Assembly (NCBI RefSeq): GCF_030053115.1
Contig: NZ_CP125619.1
Coordinates: 435,001-499,000, forward strand
Source of the DNA: Pseudomonas svalbardensis
GTDB taxonomy: Bacteria; Pseudomonadota; Gammaproteobacteria; Pseudomonadales; Pseudomonadaceae
Reading direction: 5' to 3'
DNA length: 64,000 bases
Shown: positions 1 to 14,301 of the stretch, piece by piece
How positions within the stretch are numbered: the first letter of the stretch is position 1
Layout of the letters: every line of letters begins with the position of its first letter
Notes under the pieces: generated by a model
Told to the model about the DNA's origin: nothing
Seen by the model: only the letters and a program-made list of their open reading frames with translations
Database searches by the model: none
Position numbers and translations under genes: made by a program

Positions 1-839
<839 letters not shown>

Positions 840-840
<1 letters not shown>

Positions 841-1406
841 TGGCACGGATCAATCTTTTACCCTGGCGCGAAGAGCAGCGTGAAGCGCGCCGCAAACGCT
901 TTTTGCTGGCGTTGGTCGGTGTGATGGTCGGGGTCGTGGGCGCGGTGCTGATCGCGAACCAGGCCATCAGTGGCGCTATCGATCGGCAAGTGGCTCGTAA
1001 CGATTACATCGGCAAACAGATTGCCGTGGTCGACGAGCGGATTCAACAGATCAGCGATTTGAAGGCTCGTCGCCAGCAACTGGTCGAGCGCATGCGCATC
1101 ATTCAGGACCTGCAAGGCAACCGGCCGATCAGCGGGCGTATTTTCGATCAACTGGCGCGGACGCTGCCTGACGGCGTGTATTTCACCGAGGTGAAAATGG
1201 CCGGCAAGTCCTTGTCCATCACCGGAGCGGCGGAGTCCAACAATCGTGTGTCAGACCTGATGCGCAATCTGGATGCGTCCGACTGGTTTGATGCGCCCAG
1301 CCTCACGGAAGTCAAAGCGACGACCGCCGGTCAACTGGTTCAGGCCAACGTCTTTCAGCTGACCGTTCGTCAAACTCAGCCCGCCGCTGCGGAGGGCGCC
1401 AAATGA
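840..1406 (+). CDS. pilN: Type IV pilus assembly protein PilN
   Basis: Bitopic inner-membrane protein of the pilus alignment subcomplex, 188 aa. A short cytoplasmic N-terminus (MARINLLPWREEQREAR) contains the conserved INLLPWR motif that docks into PilM. One membrane helix follows (about residues 21-43), then a periplasmic coiled coil and a ferredoxin-like domain that dimerises with PilO. It starts at the ATG that overlaps the pilM stop and ends in an ATGA overlap with pilO. Its length and motif match the family. Confidence 0.97.
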
Positions 1407-2026
1407 GGCTGTCTGACTGGTTCGAAGGCCTGCGCAAGATCGACATCAATGACCTGGACACCAATAACATGGGTTCCTGGCCGCCAGCAATCAAGGCACT
1501 GGCGGGTATCCTGCTCATGATTCTGGTGCTTTCACTGGGCTACAGTTTTTCCATCAGCGATCTTCAGAGCCATCTCGAACTCAAGCGCGAGGAGGAGTCG
1601 ACCCTCAAGGAGCAATTCGCCAACAAAGCCCGCATGGCGGCGAATCTGGAGCTGTATACGCAGCAGATGAAGGAAATGGAGAACTCCTTTGGCGTGCTGC
1701 TGCGGCAATTGCCCAGTGACACCGAAGTGCCCGGTCTGCTGGAAGACATCACTCGCACCGGCCTGGGCAGTGGCCTGGAGTTCGAAGAGATCAAGCTGCT
1801 GCCGGAGAACACGCAGCAGTTCTACATCGAGCTGCCGATCCAGATCACCGTCACCGGTGCCTATCATGACCTGGCCACCTTCGTCAGCGGCGTCGCCGGG
1901 CTGCCACGGATTGTCACCCTGCATGACTTCGACCTTGCGCCGGCCAACCCGGAAGGTGGTCCGAAGTTGCGCATGAGCATCCTCGCCAAGACCTACCGCT
2001 ACAACGACAAGGGGCTGCAAAAATGA
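1403..2026 (+). CDS. pilO: Type IV pilus assembly protein PilO
   Basis: Inner-membrane partner of PilN, 207 aa. A cytoplasmic stretch of about 30 residues is followed by one membrane helix (ALAGILLMILVLSLGYSFSI, about residues 31-50), a coiled coil and a periplasmic ferredoxin-like fold. PilN-PilO dimers interact with the lipoprotein PilP to connect the inner-membrane platform with the PilQ secretin. The ATG lies in an ATGA overlap with pilN and the end overlaps pilP in the same way, so the five genes are probably translated from one message. Confidence 0.97.
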   Translation: MRLSDWFEGLRKIDINDLDTNNMGSWPPAIKALAGILLMILVLSLGYSFSISDLQSHLELKREEESTLKEQFANKARMAANLELYTQQMKEMENSFGVLLRQLPSDTEVPGLLEDITRTGLGSGLEFEEIKLLPENTQQFYIELPIQITVTGAYHDLATFVSGVAGLPRIVTLHDFDLAPANPEGGPKLRMSILAKTYRYNDKGLQK

Positions 2027-2550
2027 CCCCGATTCGTTGTTTTTCGATGGTGGTGTTGGTCGCCGGCCTGGCCGGTTGCGGCAGCGACAATGACTTCAGC
2101 GACTTGGATGCATACATGAACGAAATGCGTTTGCGTGCGCCCGGCAAGATTGAACCAACGCCGACATTTCGATCTTACCCAACATTCACCTACAGCGCCG
2201 CCAACCTGCGAAGCCCGTTTTCCCGACAGATCAGAGTCGATCTGGCCGGCCAGAAACACGGTTCGCGTAACGTCAAACCTGACCCGAATCGGGTCAAGCA
2301 GTACCTCGAAGGTTTCAACATCGAGCAGTTTGAAATGGTCGGAACGATCGCCAATGCGACCGGCTCCTTTGCGCTGCTGCGCGGGGCGGGCGGGGTGCAT
2401 CGGTTGAAAGTCGGCGATTACCTGGGACGTAACGATGGGCGGATCGTCGCCATCAATGGCTCGCAGGTCGATGTGGTCGAAATCGTTCCCGACGGCGAAG
2501 GCGCCTGGCTGGAGCGGCCGCGGACCATCCCTTTGAAAGAGCACTCATAG
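2023..2550 (+). CDS. pilP: Type IV pilus lipoprotein PilP
   Basis: Inner-membrane lipoprotein, 175 aa, that bridges PilNO to the PilQ secretin. A lipoprotein signal peptide ends in LAGCGSDND, with the lipidated Cys at residue 19. A proline-rich linker follows, then a C-terminal HR domain whose FEMVGTI and VGDYLGRNDGRI segments are typical of the beta-sandwich that binds the PilQ N-domains. The start overlaps the pilO stop; pilQ begins 13 bases downstream. Confidence 0.96.
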   Translation: MTPIRCFSMVVLVAGLAGCGSDNDFSDLDAYMNEMRLRAPGKIEPTPTFRSYPTFTYSAANLRSPFSRQIRVDLAGQKHGSRNVKPDPNRVKQYLEGFNIEQFEMVGTIANATGSFALLRGAGGVHRLKVGDYLGRNDGRIVAINGSQVDVVEIVPDGEGAWLERPRTIPLKEHS

Positions 2551-2563
2551 TGGAACTCGAATA

Positions 2564-4651
2564 ATGAACAGGATTTTCTCAACCTTCGGTATTTCGCTAT
2601 GGATAGCGTTGCTGTCGCCGATGGTACTAGCGGCCAACCTCAAAGCGCTGGATGTCGCCGCGCTACCGGGGGACCGCATCGAGTTGAAGTTGTCGTTCGA
2701 TGGGCCGCCACCGCCGCCCCATGGTTACACCACCGAATCGCCTGCACGAATTGCGCTGGATCTGCCTGGTGTCGTTAGTCAGCTAAAAAGCAAAAATCGT
2801 GACCTGGGCGGCGGAAATGCCCGCAGCGCCACGGTGGTGCAAGCCAAGGACCGTACGCGGCTGATCATCAATCTGACCCAGTTGACGCCGTATAACGCAC
2901 GGGTCGAAGGCAATACTCTGTTCGTGGTGGTCGGCCAAGGCGCCAACAAAACGGCCTCCAGCCCAGCGCCCAAAACGCCGCGCGCAGCCACTGCAACGCC
3001 AGCCCCGGCGAAAGCCTATGCGCCGGTAGGCAAGGCCATTCGGGGTGTGGATTTCCAGCGCGGTACTCAGGGCGAAGGCAATGTGGTCATCGATCTGTCG
3101 GATCCCTCCATCGCCCCAGACATTCAGGAGCGCGACGGCAGGATCATCCTCGGTTTCGCCAAGACCCAGTTGCCTGAGCCGTTGCGTGTCCGTCTGGACG
3201 TCAAGGATTTCGCCACGCCGGTGCAGTTCGTCAACGCCAGTGCCACGGGTGATCGGGCCACGATCAGCATTGAGCCCAGCGGCGCATTCGATTATTCGAC
3301 TTACCAGACTGACAACAAGCTGACCGTCAGCATCCGGCCAATGACGGTCGATGACTTGCAGAAACGCAACACCGAACGCTTCGCCTACACCGGTGAAAAA
3401 CTCTCGCTGAATTTCCAAGACATCGATGTGCGTTCGGTGCTGCAACTGATCGCCGATTTTACCAACCTGAATCTGGTGGCCAGCGACACGGTGCAGGGTG
3501 GCATTACGCTGCGTTTGCAGAACGTGCCGTGGGATCAGGCGCTGGATCTGGTGTTGAAAACCAAGGGCCTGGATAAACGCAAGATCGGTAACGTTTTGCT
3601 GGTGGCGCCAGCCGATGAGATTTCCGCCCGCGAGCGTCAGGAGCTGGAGTCGCAGAAGCAGATTGCCGACCTGGCTCCCTTGCGTCGCGAGCTGTTGCAG
3701 GTCAACTACGCCAAAGCTGCCGATATCGCCAAGCTGTTCCAGTCGGTGACCAGTGCCGAGGCGAAAGTCGACGAGCGGGGCTCGATCACGGTGGATGAGC
3801 GGACCAACAACATCATTGCCTACCAGACCCAGGATCGCCTCGACGAACTGCGCCGTATCGTCGCGCAACTGGATATCCCGGTGCGTCAGGTGATGATCGA
3901 GGCGCGCATCGTCGAAGCCAACGTCGACTATGATAAAAGCCTCGGCGTGCGCTGGGGCGGTTCGTTGCAGAACAAAGGCAACTGGAACACCTCAGGTGTC
4001 AGCAACGGGGCGAATGCTTCATCGACCATAGGTACGCCTGGCAGCACCAGCACCAACTCGCCGTTCGTCGACCTAGGCACCGCCGCCAACACCTCGGGGC
4101 TCGGCATCGCCTTCATCACCGACAATGTGCTGCTGGATCTCGAGCTGACGGCCATGGAGAAGACCGGCAACGGCGAAATTGTCTCGCAGCCCAAGGTGGT
4201 CACCTCGGACAAGGAAACCGCGAAAATCCTCAAGGGCACGGAGATTCCCTACCAGGAAGCCAGCTCCAGCGGTGCGACCTCGGTGTCGTTCAAAGAGGCC
4301 TCGCTGTCTCTGGAGGTGACGCCGCAGATCACTCCGGACAACCGGATCATCATGGAGGTCAAGGTCACCAAGGACGAACCGGACTACCTGAACAAGGTGC
4401 AGGATGTGCCGCCGATCAAGAAAAACGAGGTCAATGCCAAGGTCCTGGTCAACGATGGCGAGACCATCGTGATTGGCGGGGTTTTCTCAAATACTCAGAG
4501 CAAGGTTGTAGATAAGGTGCCATTTCTCGGTGATGTGCCGTATCTTGGCCGCCTTTTCCGGCGTGACGTGGTTTCGGAGAAAAAATCCGAGCTGCTGGTA
4601 TTTCTCACTCCGCGTATCATGAATAACCAGGCGATTGCTGTGAGTCATTGA
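2564..4651 (+). CDS. pilQ: Type IV pilus secretin PilQ
   Basis: Outer-membrane secretin that forms the pilus exit channel, 695 aa. A signal peptide (about residues 1-23, cleaved after MVLA) is followed by two AMIN-type peptidoglycan-binding repeats separated by an Ala/Pro linker (about residues 125-150). An N0/STN domain is near residues 280-340 ([20 protein letters not shown]), then an N1 domain and a C-terminal secretin domain ending in the typical [15 protein letters not shown] and LLVFLTPRI segments. It follows pilP in the same operon and precedes aroK by four bases, the usual order in Pseudomonas. Confidence 0.97.
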   Translation: MNRIFSTFGISLWIALLSPMVLAANLKALDVAALPGDRIELKLSFDGPPPPPHGYTTESPARIALDLPGVVSQLKSKNRDLGGGNARSATVVQAKDRTRLIINLTQLTPYNARVEGNTLFVVVGQGANKTASSPAPKTPRAATATPAPAKAYAPVGKAIRGVDFQRGTQGEGNVVIDLSDPSIAPDIQERDGRIILGFAKTQLPEPLRVRLDVKDFATPVQFVNASATGDRATISIEPSGAFDYSTYQTDNKLTVSIRPMTVDDLQKRNTERFAYTGEKLSLNFQDIDVRSVLQLIADFTNLNLVASDTVQGGITLRLQNVPWDQALDLVLKTKGLDKRKIGNVLLVAPADEISARERQELESQKQIADLAPLRRELLQVNYAKAADIAKLFQSVTSAEAKVDERGSITVDERTNNIIAYQTQDRLDELRRIVAQLDIPVRQVMIEARIVEANVDYDKSLGVRWGGSLQNKGNWNTSGVSNGANASSTIGTPGSTSTNSPFVDLGTAANTSGLGIAFITDNVLLDLELTAMEKTGNGEIVSQPKVVTSDKETAKILKGTEIPYQEASSSGATSVSFKEASLSLEVTPQITPDNRIIMEVKVTKDEPDYLNKVQDVPPIKKNEVNAKVLVNDGETIVIGGVFSNTQSKVVDKVPFLGDVPYLGRLFRRDVVSEKKSELLVFLTPRIMNNQAIAVSH

Positions 4652-4655
4652 TTCT

Positions 4656-5174
4656 GTGCGAAATTTGATTCTTGTTGGACCGATGGGAGCTGGAAAAAGC
4701 ACCATCGGCCGGTTGCTGGCCAAAGAGCTGCGCCTGCCATTCAAAGATTCCGATAAGGAAATTGAATTGCGCACGGGCGCCAATATCCCGTGGATTTTCG
4801 ATAAAGAAGGCGAACCGGGCTTTCGTGACCGCGAGCAGGCGATGATTGCCGAGTTGTGCGGGTGCGACGGCGTGGTGCTGGCGACCGGTGGCGGCGCGGT
4901 GATGCGCGAGGCCAATCGTCGGGCGCTGCACGCCGGGGGGCGGGTGGTCTATCTGCATGCGTCTGTCGAGCAACAGGTGGGCCGCACTTCCCGTGATCGC
5001 AATCGACCCCTCTTGCGTACTGCCGATCCGGCCAAGACCCTTCGGGATCTGCTGGCGATCCGCGATCCGCTTTATCGGGAAATCGCCGATCTCGTGGTGG
5101 AAACCGATGAGCGGCCGCCGCGAATGGTGGTGCTCGATATTCTCGAACGCTTGCAGCAGCTACCTCCCCGTTAA
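4656..5174 (+). CDS. aroK: Shikimate kinase AroK
   Basis: Phosphorylates shikimate at the 3-OH using ATP in aromatic amino acid synthesis. The protein is 172 aa with a Walker [10 protein letters not shown] at residues 8-16, a DSD shikimate/Mg site in KDSDKEIE, an FRDRE segment and a GGGAV loop, all normal for the family. The start is GTG, four bases after the pilQ stop, and is the only start that keeps the beta-strand before the P-loop. The gene is probably cotranscribed with pilQ and followed by aroB, the enzyme two steps earlier in the pathway. Confidence 0.96.
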   Translation: MRNLILVGPMGAGKSTIGRLLAKELRLPFKDSDKEIELRTGANIPWIFDKEGEPGFRDREQAMIAELCGCDGVVLATGGGAVMREANRRALHAGGRVVYLHASVEQQVGRTSRDRNRPLLRTADPAKTLRDLLAIRDPLYREIADLVVETDERPPRMVVLDILERLQQLPPR

Positions 5175-5325
5175 AGCGCGGCGCGAAATGCGCTATCCTC
5201 GGCGTCCTGTCATGGCCGCTCAAGGTTGTGGCGGATGGCTACCGAACGGCGTCACAGCAGCAGACGCCGTGGACATTCGTTAACTCAAGGCAGGACGCCT
5301 GATTCCATCTTCACTGTGGGGACAC

Positions 5326-6426
5326 ATGCAGACACTCAAGGTCGATCTAGGCGAGCGCAGCTACCCGATTCATATTGGCGAAGGTTTGTTGGATCAGCCT
5401 GAGCTGCTGGCCCCGCATATCCGCGGACGGCAAGTGGCGATCATCTCCAACGAGACCGTTGCGCCGCTCTATCTCGAGCGTCTGACCCGCAGCCTTGCAC
5501 AGTTCTCGGTGGTTTCCGTGGTGCTGCCGGACGGCGAAGCGTTCAAGACCTGGGAAACCCTGCAACTGATTTTCGACGGTCTGCTGACCGCGCGACACGA
5601 CCGCCGTACCACGGTCATCGCCCTCGGTGGCGGCGTGATTGGTGACATGGCCGGTTTTGCTGCCGCCTGCTACCAGCGGGGTGTCGATTTCATCCAGATC
5701 CCGACCACGTTGCTGTCGCAAGTCGACTCATCGGTGGGCGGCAAGACCGGGATCAACCATCCGCTGGGCAAGAACATGGTCGGCGCTTTCTATCAGCCGA
5801 ATGTGGTGCTGATTGATACCGCCACCCTCAATACCCTGCCGGCCCGCGAACTGTCCGCCGGGCTCGCTGAAGTCATCAAATACGGGCTGATCTGCGACGA
5901 GCCGTTCCTGACCTGGCTTGAAGAAAACGTCGATCGCCTGCGCGCCCTGGACCAGGTCGCCCTGACTTACGCCATCGAGCGCTCTTGCGCGGCCAAGGCT
6001 GCGGTGGTGGGTGCCGACGAACGGGAGACCGGTGTTCGCGCCACGCTCAACCTGGGTCACACCTTCGGCCACGCCATCGAAACCCACATGGGCTATGGTG
6101 TCTGGCTACATGGTGAGGCGGTTGCTGCTGGCACCGTAATGGCCTTGGAAATGTCCGCGCGCCTGGGCTGGATCAGCGAACAAGAGCGCGATCGCGGCAT
6201 TCGTCTGTTCCAGCGTGCCGGCCTGCCGGTTATCCCGCCTGAAGAGATGACTGAAGCCGATTTTCTCGAACACATGGCAATTGACAAGAAAGTGATCGAC
6301 GGTCGTTTGCGCCTGGTGCTGCTGCGCCACATGGGCGAAGCGGTGGTGACCGACGATTATCCGAAAGAGGTTTTACAGGCCACGCTGGGAGCGGATTACC
6401 GCGCTCTGGCTCAGCTTAAAGGTTAA
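5326..6426 (+). CDS. aroB: 3-dehydroquinate synthase AroB
   Basis: NAD- and metal-dependent enzyme converting DAHP to 3-dehydroquinate, 366 aa. Visible signatures are [19 protein letters not shown], the [19 protein letters not shown] substrate region, and the metal-ligand histidines in [13 protein letters not shown] and [10 protein letters not shown]. The 151-base gap after aroK contains no gene. The next gene begins 10 bases downstream, matching the aroK-aroB-damX-like order known in gamma-proteobacteria. Confidence 0.97.
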   Translation: MQTLKVDLGERSYPIHIGEGLLDQPELLAPHIRGRQVAIISNETVAPLYLERLTRSLAQFSVVSVVLPDGEAFKTWETLQLIFDGLLTARHDRRTTVIALGGGVIGDMAGFAAACYQRGVDFIQIPTTLLSQVDSSVGGKTGINHPLGKNMVGAFYQPNVVLIDTATLNTLPARELSAGLAEVIKYGLICDEPFLTWLEENVDRLRALDQVALTYAIERSCAAKAAVVGADERETGVRATLNLGHTFGHAIETHMGYGVWLHGEAVAAGTVMALEMSARLGWISEQERDRGIRLFQRAGLPVIPPEEMTEADFLEHMAIDKKVIDGRLRLVLLRHMGEAVVTDDYPKEVLQATLGADYRALAQLKG

Positions 6427-6436
6427 TAAGATCCCG

Positions 6437-8035
6437 ATGACTAGTTTGCACGCCGACGAGGCTTTCCTCGGCCATTACCAGTTGAGTCATGACCCTTTTT
6501 CTCCACGGGTGCCTGGCTTCAAATTCTTCCCGGCCCAGCGCAAACCGGTGCTGGGGCAACTGCATCACCTGGCACGCTACAGTCAGTTGCTGCTGGTCGT
6601 CACCGGCCCGCAAGGCAGTGGCAAGACGCTGTTGCGTCAGGCCCTGGTGGCCAGCACCAACAAACAATCGGTGCAGAGCGTGGTGGTTTCCGCCCGTGGC
6701 GCCGGTGATGCGGCCGGCGTGCTGCGTCAGGTGGCTCAGGCGCTGAACGTCGCCCAGCCCGAGATCGGCGCGATTCTGGCTCAAGTGGTGCAGCTTGCAC
6801 TGACGGGGCAGGAAGTCTATTTGCTGGTGGATGACGCCGAGCAACTCGACGAGTCCGCGCTGGAAGCCTTGCTCGCCCTGGCCGCCGGTGCACCGGAAGG
6901 TCGCCCGCATGTGTTCCTGTTCGGTGAGTCGTCGCTGATTGCTCAACTGGAGGCGCTGAGCCTCGAGGAAGAGCGTTTCCACGTCATCGAATTGCAGCCT
7001 TACACCGAAGAAGAAACCCGCGAATATCTGGACCAGCGGCTCGAAGGCGCCGGCCGGGGTATCGAACTTTTCACTGCGGATCAGATCTCTGATATTCACG
7101 AAAGCTCCGACGGTTGGCCTGGCACCATCAACCAGGTTGCCCGCGATGCAATGATCGAAGCCATGATTGCCAGCCGCTCAGCGGTGAAGCGTCCAAGTAT
7201 GGGGTTCAACATGCCGAAGAAACACGTATTGGCGATTTCCGCCGTTGTCGTGGTCGCGGTAGCCGCCGCCTGGTTGATGCCGGGTCGCAGCAAAGCACCG
7301 ACCACTGGCGCACCTGCCAACGAACAGGCGCAACTGCCGCTCGGCCAGGGCACGCCACAACCTGACAGCGGCGGCGCGCCTGCCGTCGAATTCGCCGGTA
7401 ACTCGCAACCGATGCCATTGCCGCTGGTCGGCAACTCGCAGCCGGTCATGCGCGGTCCGTTGGCTGAAGCCGCCGGTGGCATCACCGAAGGCGATGACGG
7501 CGTGCCGGTCGAAGGTTCGAGCGCTACGCCGCCGACCGTGACCACCACCGCGCCGCCTGCGGGCATCCAGCCTGGCCCGGCACCGACACCTGCCGCCAAG
7601 CCTGTACCTGCTCCGACTCAGGTCGCGACTGCCAAGCCAGTCCCGGTGGCGCCTGCCGTGAAGCCAGCTCCAGTGCCAGCCAAACCAGCCGCCGCCACCG
7701 CTGCCGCCAAACCTGCCGAGAAACCAGCCACCGTGGCCAAGGCCGCCGGTGGCACCTGGTACGCAGGGCAGGCGCCGGGTAACTACGTGGTGCAGATCCT
7801 CGGCACCAGCTCTGAAGCGGCCGCGCAATCCTTCGTCAAGGAGCAGGGCGGCGAGTACCGTTATTTCAAGAAAGTCCTCAACGGCAAGCCGCTTTACGTC
7901 ATCACTTACGGTAACTTCGCCAACCGCGATGCAGCCGTTACCGCCATCAAGGCCTTGCCAGCGAAGGTTCAGGCTGGTAAACCTTGGCCTCGCACTGTCG
8001 CCAGCGTCCAACAGGAACTGGCAACAACTCGCTGA
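6437..8035 (+). CDS. AAA-ATPase/SPOR-domain membrane protein (DamX-like)
   Basis: A 532-aa fusion. An N-terminal ExeA-type AAA ATPase has Walker A GPQGSGKT at residues 57-64 and a Walker B-like EVYLLVDD near 126-133. A single membrane helix lies at about 263-281, followed by a long Pro/Ala-rich periplasmic linker (about 285-438) and a C-terminal SPOR domain (about 447-522) containing NYVVQILG and YVITYGNF. SPOR domains bind denuded septal peptidoglycan, so a role at the division site is likely; E. coli DamX occupies the same position after aroB. Unlike enterobacterial DamX, the ATPase motifs look intact. What the ATPase does is not known to me. Confidence 0.88.
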   Translation: MTSLHADEAFLGHYQLSHDPFSPRVPGFKFFPAQRKPVLGQLHHLARYSQLLLVVTGPQGSGKTLLRQALVASTNKQSVQSVVVSARGAGDAAGVLRQVAQALNVAQPEIGAILAQVVQLALTGQEVYLLVDDAEQLDESALEALLALAAGAPEGRPHVFLFGESSLIAQLEALSLEEERFHVIELQPYTEEETREYLDQRLEGAGRGIELFTADQISDIHESSDGWPGTINQVARDAMIEAMIASRSAVKRPSMGFNMPKKHVLAISAVVVVAVAAAWLMPGRSKAPTTGAPANEQAQLPLGQGTPQPDSGGAPAVEFAGNSQPMPLPLVGNSQPVMRGPLAEAAGGITEGDDGVPVEGSSATPPTVTTTAPPAGIQPGPAPTPAAKPVPAPTQVATAKPVPVAPAVKPAPVPAKPAAATAAAKPAEKPATVAKAAGGTWYAGQAPGNYVVQILGTSSEAAAQSFVKEQGGEYRYFKKVLNGKPLYVITYGNFANRDAAVTAIKALPAKVQAGKPWPRTVASVQQELATTR

Positions 8036-8385
8036 AGATTCGGCGGCCTTACCCAGGCCGCCTCTCCCGGCACCTCAAAATTTCTACAAGTGCATGCCGC
8101 CTCTACAGGCCGCGTGCCTTGTGGTGTCTGCGTCACAGTAGTCTTTGAGTCGTTGCGGTCAAAATTAAAAAAGTTTTGACTAGCACAGCATATCGCTTTA
8201 AACCTTTCACAAATGCGACATAGATTTGCGACAGATCGTCGTCAAATTTGTGAGCCTCTGTGTCGGTGTGTACAATGACCTCCCTTTTGCCCCCGCAAAG
8301 CTGGCGTACGTTCGGCGCGGATGGTAAGTGGTTGAATTGAAAAGAAATTTGCCTCGACAAGAGGCAGCCTGGTGAGAAAGTGTCT
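8036..8385 (+). promoter_or_regulatory. gltB upstream region with sigma-70 promoter
   Basis: A 350-base gene-free region. A short hairpin (arms 8042-8048 and 8056-8062, GGCGGCC/GGCCGCC) follows the preceding gene but has no T-run, so it is at best a weak terminator. A good sigma-70 promoter lies at 8248-8276: TTGTGA, a 17-base spacer, then TACAAT, giving a transcript start near 8283 and a leader of about 100 bases. A second TTGACT at 8176-8181 has no convincing -10 partner. The stretch at 8161-8210 is AT-rich. Confidence 0.6.
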
Positions 8386-11300
8386 ATGAAAGCAGGTCTG
8401 TACCAACCAGATGAATTCAAGGATAACTGCGGTTTCGGCCTGATAGCCCATATGCAGGGCGAGCCCAGTCATACCCTTTTGCAAACGGCCATTGAGGCCC
8501 TGACCTGCATGACCCACCGCGGTGGGATCAACGCCGACGGCAAGACCGGTGACGGTTGCGGTCTGCTGATTCAAAAGCCGGATGTGTTCCTGCGAGCCAT
8601 CGCCCAGGAAACCTTCGGCGTCGAACTGCCCAAGCAATATGCCGTGGGCATGGTCTTCTTCAACCAGGACCCGGTCAAAGCCGAAGCCGCTCGCGAGAAC
8701 ATGAACCGCGAGATCCTCGCTGCTGGCCTGACCCTCGTCGGCTGGCGCAAAGTGCCGATCGACACCAGCGTCCTTGGCCGCCTGGCCCTTGAGCGCCTGC
8801 CGCAGATCGAACAGGTGTACATCGGCGGTGAAGGCCTGAGCGATCAGGACATGGCCGTCAAACTGTTCACCTCCCGTCGTCGCTCGTCCGTGGCCAACGC
8901 CGCCGACGCCGATCACTACGTCTGCAGCTTTTCGCACAAAACCATCATTTATAAAGGCCTGATGATGCCGGCGGATCTCACCGCCTTCTATCCAGACCTC
9001 AGCGACCAGCGCCTGCAAACCTCGATTTGCGTGTTCCACCAGCGCTTCTCGACCAACACTCTGCCGAAATGGCCGCTGGCTCAGCCGTTCCGCTTCCTCG
9101 CCCACAACGGCGAGATCAACACCATCACCGGCAACCGCAACTGGGCCGTGGCTCGTCGCACCAAGTTCACCAATGATCTGATGGACCTGGAAGAACTCGG
9201 CCCGCTGGTCAACCGCGTCGGTTCCGACTCCTCGAGCATGGACAACATGCTTGAATTGATGGTCACCGGTGGTATCGACCTGTTCCGTGGCGTGCGGATG
9301 ATCATTCCGCCTGCGTGGCAGAACGTCGAAACCATGGACCCGGACCTGCGTGCGTTCTACGAATACAACTCGATGCACATGGAACCGTGGGACGGCCCGG
9401 CCGGCGTGGTAATGACCGACGGTCGTTACGCGGTGTGCCTGCTCGACCGTAACGGTCTGCGTCCCGCGCGTTGGGTCACCACCAAGAACGGTTTCATCAC
9501 CCTGGCCTCGGAAATCGGTGTCTGGAACTACCAGCCTGAAGACGTGATCGCCAAGGGCCGCGTTGGCCCGGGTCAGATCTTCGCCGTGGACACCGAAACC
9601 GGCCAGATCCTCGACACCGATGCGATCGACAACCGCTTGAAGTCCCGTCATCCGTACAAGCAATGGCTGCGCAAGAATGCCCTGCGCATTCAGGCGACCA
9701 TGGAAGACAACGACCACGGTTCGGCGTTCTACGACGTCGACCAGCTCAAGCAGTACATGAAGATGTACCAGGTCACTTTCGAAGAACGTGATCAGGTGCT
9801 GCGTCCGCTCGGCGAGCAAGGTTACGAAGCCGTTGGCTCGATGGGCGATGACACGCCGATGGCCGTGCTGTCCCAGCGCGTGCGCACGCCGTACGACTAT
9901 TTCCGCCAGCAGTTCGCGCAGGTCACCAACCCGCCGATCGACCCGCTGCGTGAAGCCATCGTCATGTCGCTGGAGATCTGCCTCGGTGCCGAGCGCAATA
10001 TCTTCCAGGAGTCGCCGGAACACGCCTCGCGCGTGATCCTCAGCTCGCCGGTCATTTCCCCGGCCAAGTGGCGCTCGCTGATGAACCTCGATCGTCCGGG
10101 CTTCGAGCGCGCGATCATCGACCTCAACTACGACGAAAGCGTCGGCCTCGAAGCGGCGATCCGCAACGTCGCCGATCAGGCTGAAGAAGCTGTGCGCTCC
10201 GGCCGTACCCAGGTCGTGTTGAGTGACCGTCACATTGCCCCGGGCAAGTTGCCGATCCACGCTTCCCTGGCCACCGGCGCGGTGCACCACCGCTTGACCG
10301 AAAAAGGCCTGCGTTGCGACTCCAACATCCTCGTGGAAACCGCGACGGCTCGCGACCCGCACCACTTCGCCGTGTTGATCGGTTTCGGCGCCTCGGCGGT
10401 CTATCCGTTCCTGGCTTACGAAGTGCTGGGCGACCTGATCCGCACCGGTGAAGTGCTGGGCGACCTCTATGAGGTGTTCAAGAACTACCGCAAAGGCATC
10501 ACTAAAGGTCTGCTGAAGATCCTGTCGAAGATGGGTATTTCGACCATCACGTCGTATCGCGGCGCGCAGCTGTTCGAAGCCATCGGCCTGTCCGAAGAAG
10601 TCTGCGACCTGAGCTTCCGTGGTGTACCAAGCCGCATCAAAGGTGCGCGTTTCGTCGACATCGAAGCCGAGCAGAAAGCCCTGGCTACTGAAGCCTGGAG
10701 CCCGCGCAAGCCAATCCAGCAGGGCGGGTTGCTGAAGTTCGTCCACGGTGGCGAATATCACGCGTACAACCCGGACGTGGTCAACACCCTGCAAGCCGCT
10801 GTGCAGCAGGGCGACTACAGCAAGTTCAAGGAGTACACGGCGCTGGTGGACAACCGTCCGGTGTCGATGATCCGCGACCTGTTCAAAGTCAAAACCCTGG
10901 ACACGCCGCTGGACATCAGCGAGATCGAACCGCTGGAATCGGTGCTCAAGCGCTTTGACTCCGCGGGCATCTCCCTCGGCGCCTTGTCGCCGGAAGCTCA
11001 CGAAGCCCTGGCCGAAGCCATGAACCGCCTCGGTGCGCGTTCCAACTCCGGCGAAGGCGGCGAAGACCCGGCGCGTTACGGCACCATCAAGAGCTCAAAA
11101 ATCAAGCAAGTGGCGACCGGCCGTTTCGGTGTGACCCCGGAATACCTGGTCAACGCTGAAGTGCTGCAGATCAAAGTCGCTCAGGGCGCCAAGCCCGGCG
11201 AAGGTGGTCAGCTGCCAGGTGGCAAGGTCAACGGTCTGATCGCCAAGCTGCGTTATGCAGTGCCGGGCGTGACCCTGATCTCGCCTCCACCGCACCACGA

Positions 11301-12831
11301 CATCTATTCGATCGAAGACTTGTCGCAGCTGATTTTCGACCTGAAACAAGTCAACCCGAAGGCTCTGGTCTCGGTGAAACTCGTAGCAGAAGCAGGCGTC
11401 GGCACCATCGCCGCCGGTGTGGCCAAGGCCTACGCGGACTTGATCACCATCTCCGGCTACGACGGCGGCACCGGTGCATCGCCGCTGACCTCGATCAAAT
11501 ACGCGGGCGCTCCGTGGGAACTCGGCCTGGCCGAAACCCACCAGACTCTGCGCGGCAACGACCTGCGCGGCAAAGTGCGGGTACAAACCGACGGCGGCCT
11601 GAAAACCGGCCTCGACGTGATCAAGGCTGCCATCCTCGGCGCTGAAAGCTTCGGCTTCGGCACCGCGCCAATGATCGCCCTGGGTTGCAAATACCTGCGT
11701 ATTTGCCACCTGAACAACTGCGCCACCGGCGTCGCGACTCAGAACGAGAAGCTGCGCAAGGATCACTACATCGGGACCGTCGACATGGTGGTGAATTTCT
11801 TCACCTATGTCGCCGAAGAAACCCGTGAGTGGCTGGCCAAGCTGGGCGTGCGCTCCCTCGAAGAGCTGATCGGCCGTACCGATCTGCTGGACATCCTCGA
11901 AGGCCAGACCGCCAAGCAGCAACACCTGGACCTGACGCCATTGCTGGGCAGCGATCACATCCCGGCAGACAAGCCTCAATTCTGCCAGGTCGACCGCAAC
12001 CCACCGTTCGACAAAGGCCTGCTGGCCGAAAAAATGGTCGACATGGCCACCTCGGCCATCAACGACATGAGCGGCGCTGATTTCGCCCTGGATATCTGCA
12101 ACTGCGACCGTTCGATCGGCGCGCGGATCTCCGGTGAAATCGCTCGCAAACACGGCAACCAAGGCATGGCGAATGCGCCGATCACCTTCCGCTTCAAAGG
12201 GACGGCCGGTCAGAGCTTCGGTGTGTGGAACGCTGGCGGCCTGAATATGTACCTGGAAGGCGACGCCAACGACTACGTCGGCAAAGGCATGACCGGCGGC
12301 AAACTGGTCATCGTTCCGCCGAAGGGCAGCGTCTACAAGACTCAGGACAGTGCCATCATCGGCAACACCTGCCTGTACGGAGCCACTGGCGGCAAGCTGT
12401 TCGCGGCCGGTACCGCGGGCGAACGTTTCGCGGTGCGTAACTCCGGTGCTCACACCGTGGTTGAAGGCACTGGCGATCACTGCTGCGAGTACATGACCGG
12501 TGGTTTCGTCTGCGTGCTGGGCAAGACCGGTTACAACTTCGGCTCAGGCATGACCGGCGGTTTCGCCTACGTGCTCGACCAGGACAACACTTTTGTTGAC
12601 CGGGTCAACCATGAACTGGTGGAAATCCAGCGGATCAGCGGTGAGACGATGGAAGCCTATCGCAGCCACCTGCAACGCGTGCTGAACGAATACGTCGCGG
12701 AAACCGACAGCGAGTGGGGCCGTAACCTCGCTGAAAACCTCGACGACTATCTGCGTCGTTTCTGGCTGGTCAAGCCCAAGGCTGCCAACCTGAAATCGTT
12801 GCTTTCCAGCACCCGTGCCAACCCGCAGTGA
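8386..12831 (+). CDS. gltB: Glutamate synthase (NADPH) large subunit GltB
   Basis: Transfers the amide nitrogen of glutamine to 2-oxoglutarate to give two glutamates. About 1481 aa. An N-terminal glutaminase domain begins after a short propeptide; Cys15 in DNCGFGL is the expected N-terminal nucleophile. A central domain, the FMN/2-oxoglutarate synthase domain ([36 protein letters not shown]) with the 3Fe-4S cysteines in [12 protein letters not shown], and a C-terminal GXGXG beta-helix follow. I chose the ATG at 8386; an in-frame GTG six bases upstream is possible. gltD lies 33 bases downstream. Confidence 0.97.
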   Translation: MKAGLYQPDEFKDNCGFGLIAHMQGEPSHTLLQTAIEALTCMTHRGGINADGKTGDGCGLLIQKPDVFLRAIAQETFGVELPKQYAVGMVFFNQDPVKAEAARENMNREILAAGLTLVGWRKVPIDTSVLGRLALERLPQIEQVYIGGEGLSDQDMAVKLFTSRRRSSVANAADADHYVCSFSHKTIIYKGLMMPADLTAFYPDLSDQRLQTSICVFHQRFSTNTLPKWPLAQPFRFLAHNGEINTITGNRNWAVARRTKFTNDLMDLEELGPLVNRVGSDSSSMDNMLELMVTGGIDLFRGVRMIIPPAWQNVETMDPDLRAFYEYNSMHMEPWDGPAGVVMTDGRYAVCLLDRNGLRPARWVTTKNGFITLASEIGVWNYQPEDVIAKGRVGPGQIFAVDTETGQILDTDAIDNRLKSRHPYKQWLRKNALRIQATMEDNDHGSAFYDVDQLKQYMKMYQVTFEERDQVLRPLGEQGYEAVGSMGDDTPMAVLSQRVRTPYDYFRQQFAQVTNPPIDPLREAIVMSLEICLGAERNIFQESPEHASRVILSSPVISPAKWRSLMNLDRPGFERAIIDLNYDESVGLEAAIRNVADQAEEAVRSGRTQVVLSDRHIAPGKLPIHASLATGAVHHRLTEKGLRCDSNILVETATARDPHHFAVLIGFGASAVYPFLAYEVLGDLIRTGEVLGDLYEVFKNYRKGITKGLLKILSKMGISTITSYRGAQLFEAIGLSEEVCDLSFRGVPSRIKGARFVDIEAEQKALATEAWSPRKPIQQGGLLKFVHGGEYHAYNPDVVNTLQAAVQQGDYSKFKEYTALVDNRPVSMIRDLFKVKTLDTPLDISEIEPLESVLKRFDSAGISLGALSPEAHEALAEAMNRLGARSNSGEGGEDPARYGTIKSSKIKQVATGRFGVTPEYLVNAEVLQIKVAQGAKPGEGGQLPGGKVNGLIAKLRYAVPGVTLISPPPHHDIYSIEDLSQLIFDLKQVNPKALVSVKLVAEAGVGTIAAGVAKAYADLITISGYDGGTGASPLTSIKYAGAPWELGLAETHQTLRGNDLRGKVRVQTDGGLKTGLDVIKAAILGAESFGFGTAPMIALGCKYLRICHLNNCATGVATQNEKLRKDHYIGTVDMVVNFFTYVAEETREWLAKLGVRSLEELIGRTDLLDILEGQTAKQQHLDLTPLLGSDHIPADKPQFCQVDRNPPFDKGLLAEKMVDMATSAINDMSGADFALDICNCDRSIGARISGEIARKHGNQGMANAPITFRFKGTAGQSFGVWNAGGLNMYLEGDANDYVGKGMTGGKLVIVPPKGSVYKTQDSAIIGNTCLYGATGGKLFAAGTAGERFAVRNSGAHTVVEGTGDHCCEYMTGGFVCVLGKTGYNFGSGMTGGFAYVLDQDNTFVDRVNHELVEIQRISGETMEAYRSHLQRVLNEYVAETDSEWGRNLAENLDDYLRRFWLVKPKAANLKSLLSSTRANPQ

Positions 12832-14283
<1,452 letters not shown>

Positions 14284-14301
14284 CCACACGACGGAAAAAC
14301 C

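Noticed and set aside
8042..8062. Hairpin after the SPOR gene as a true terminator
   Set aside because: The stem is good but no T-run follows, so I do not list it as a separate terminator.
8242..11001. Very long open frame antisense to gltB (about 919 codons)
   Set aside because: It is the mirror frame of a GC-rich, highly conserved gene; its translation is rich in His, Arg and Gln without domains, and no ribosome site was seen.
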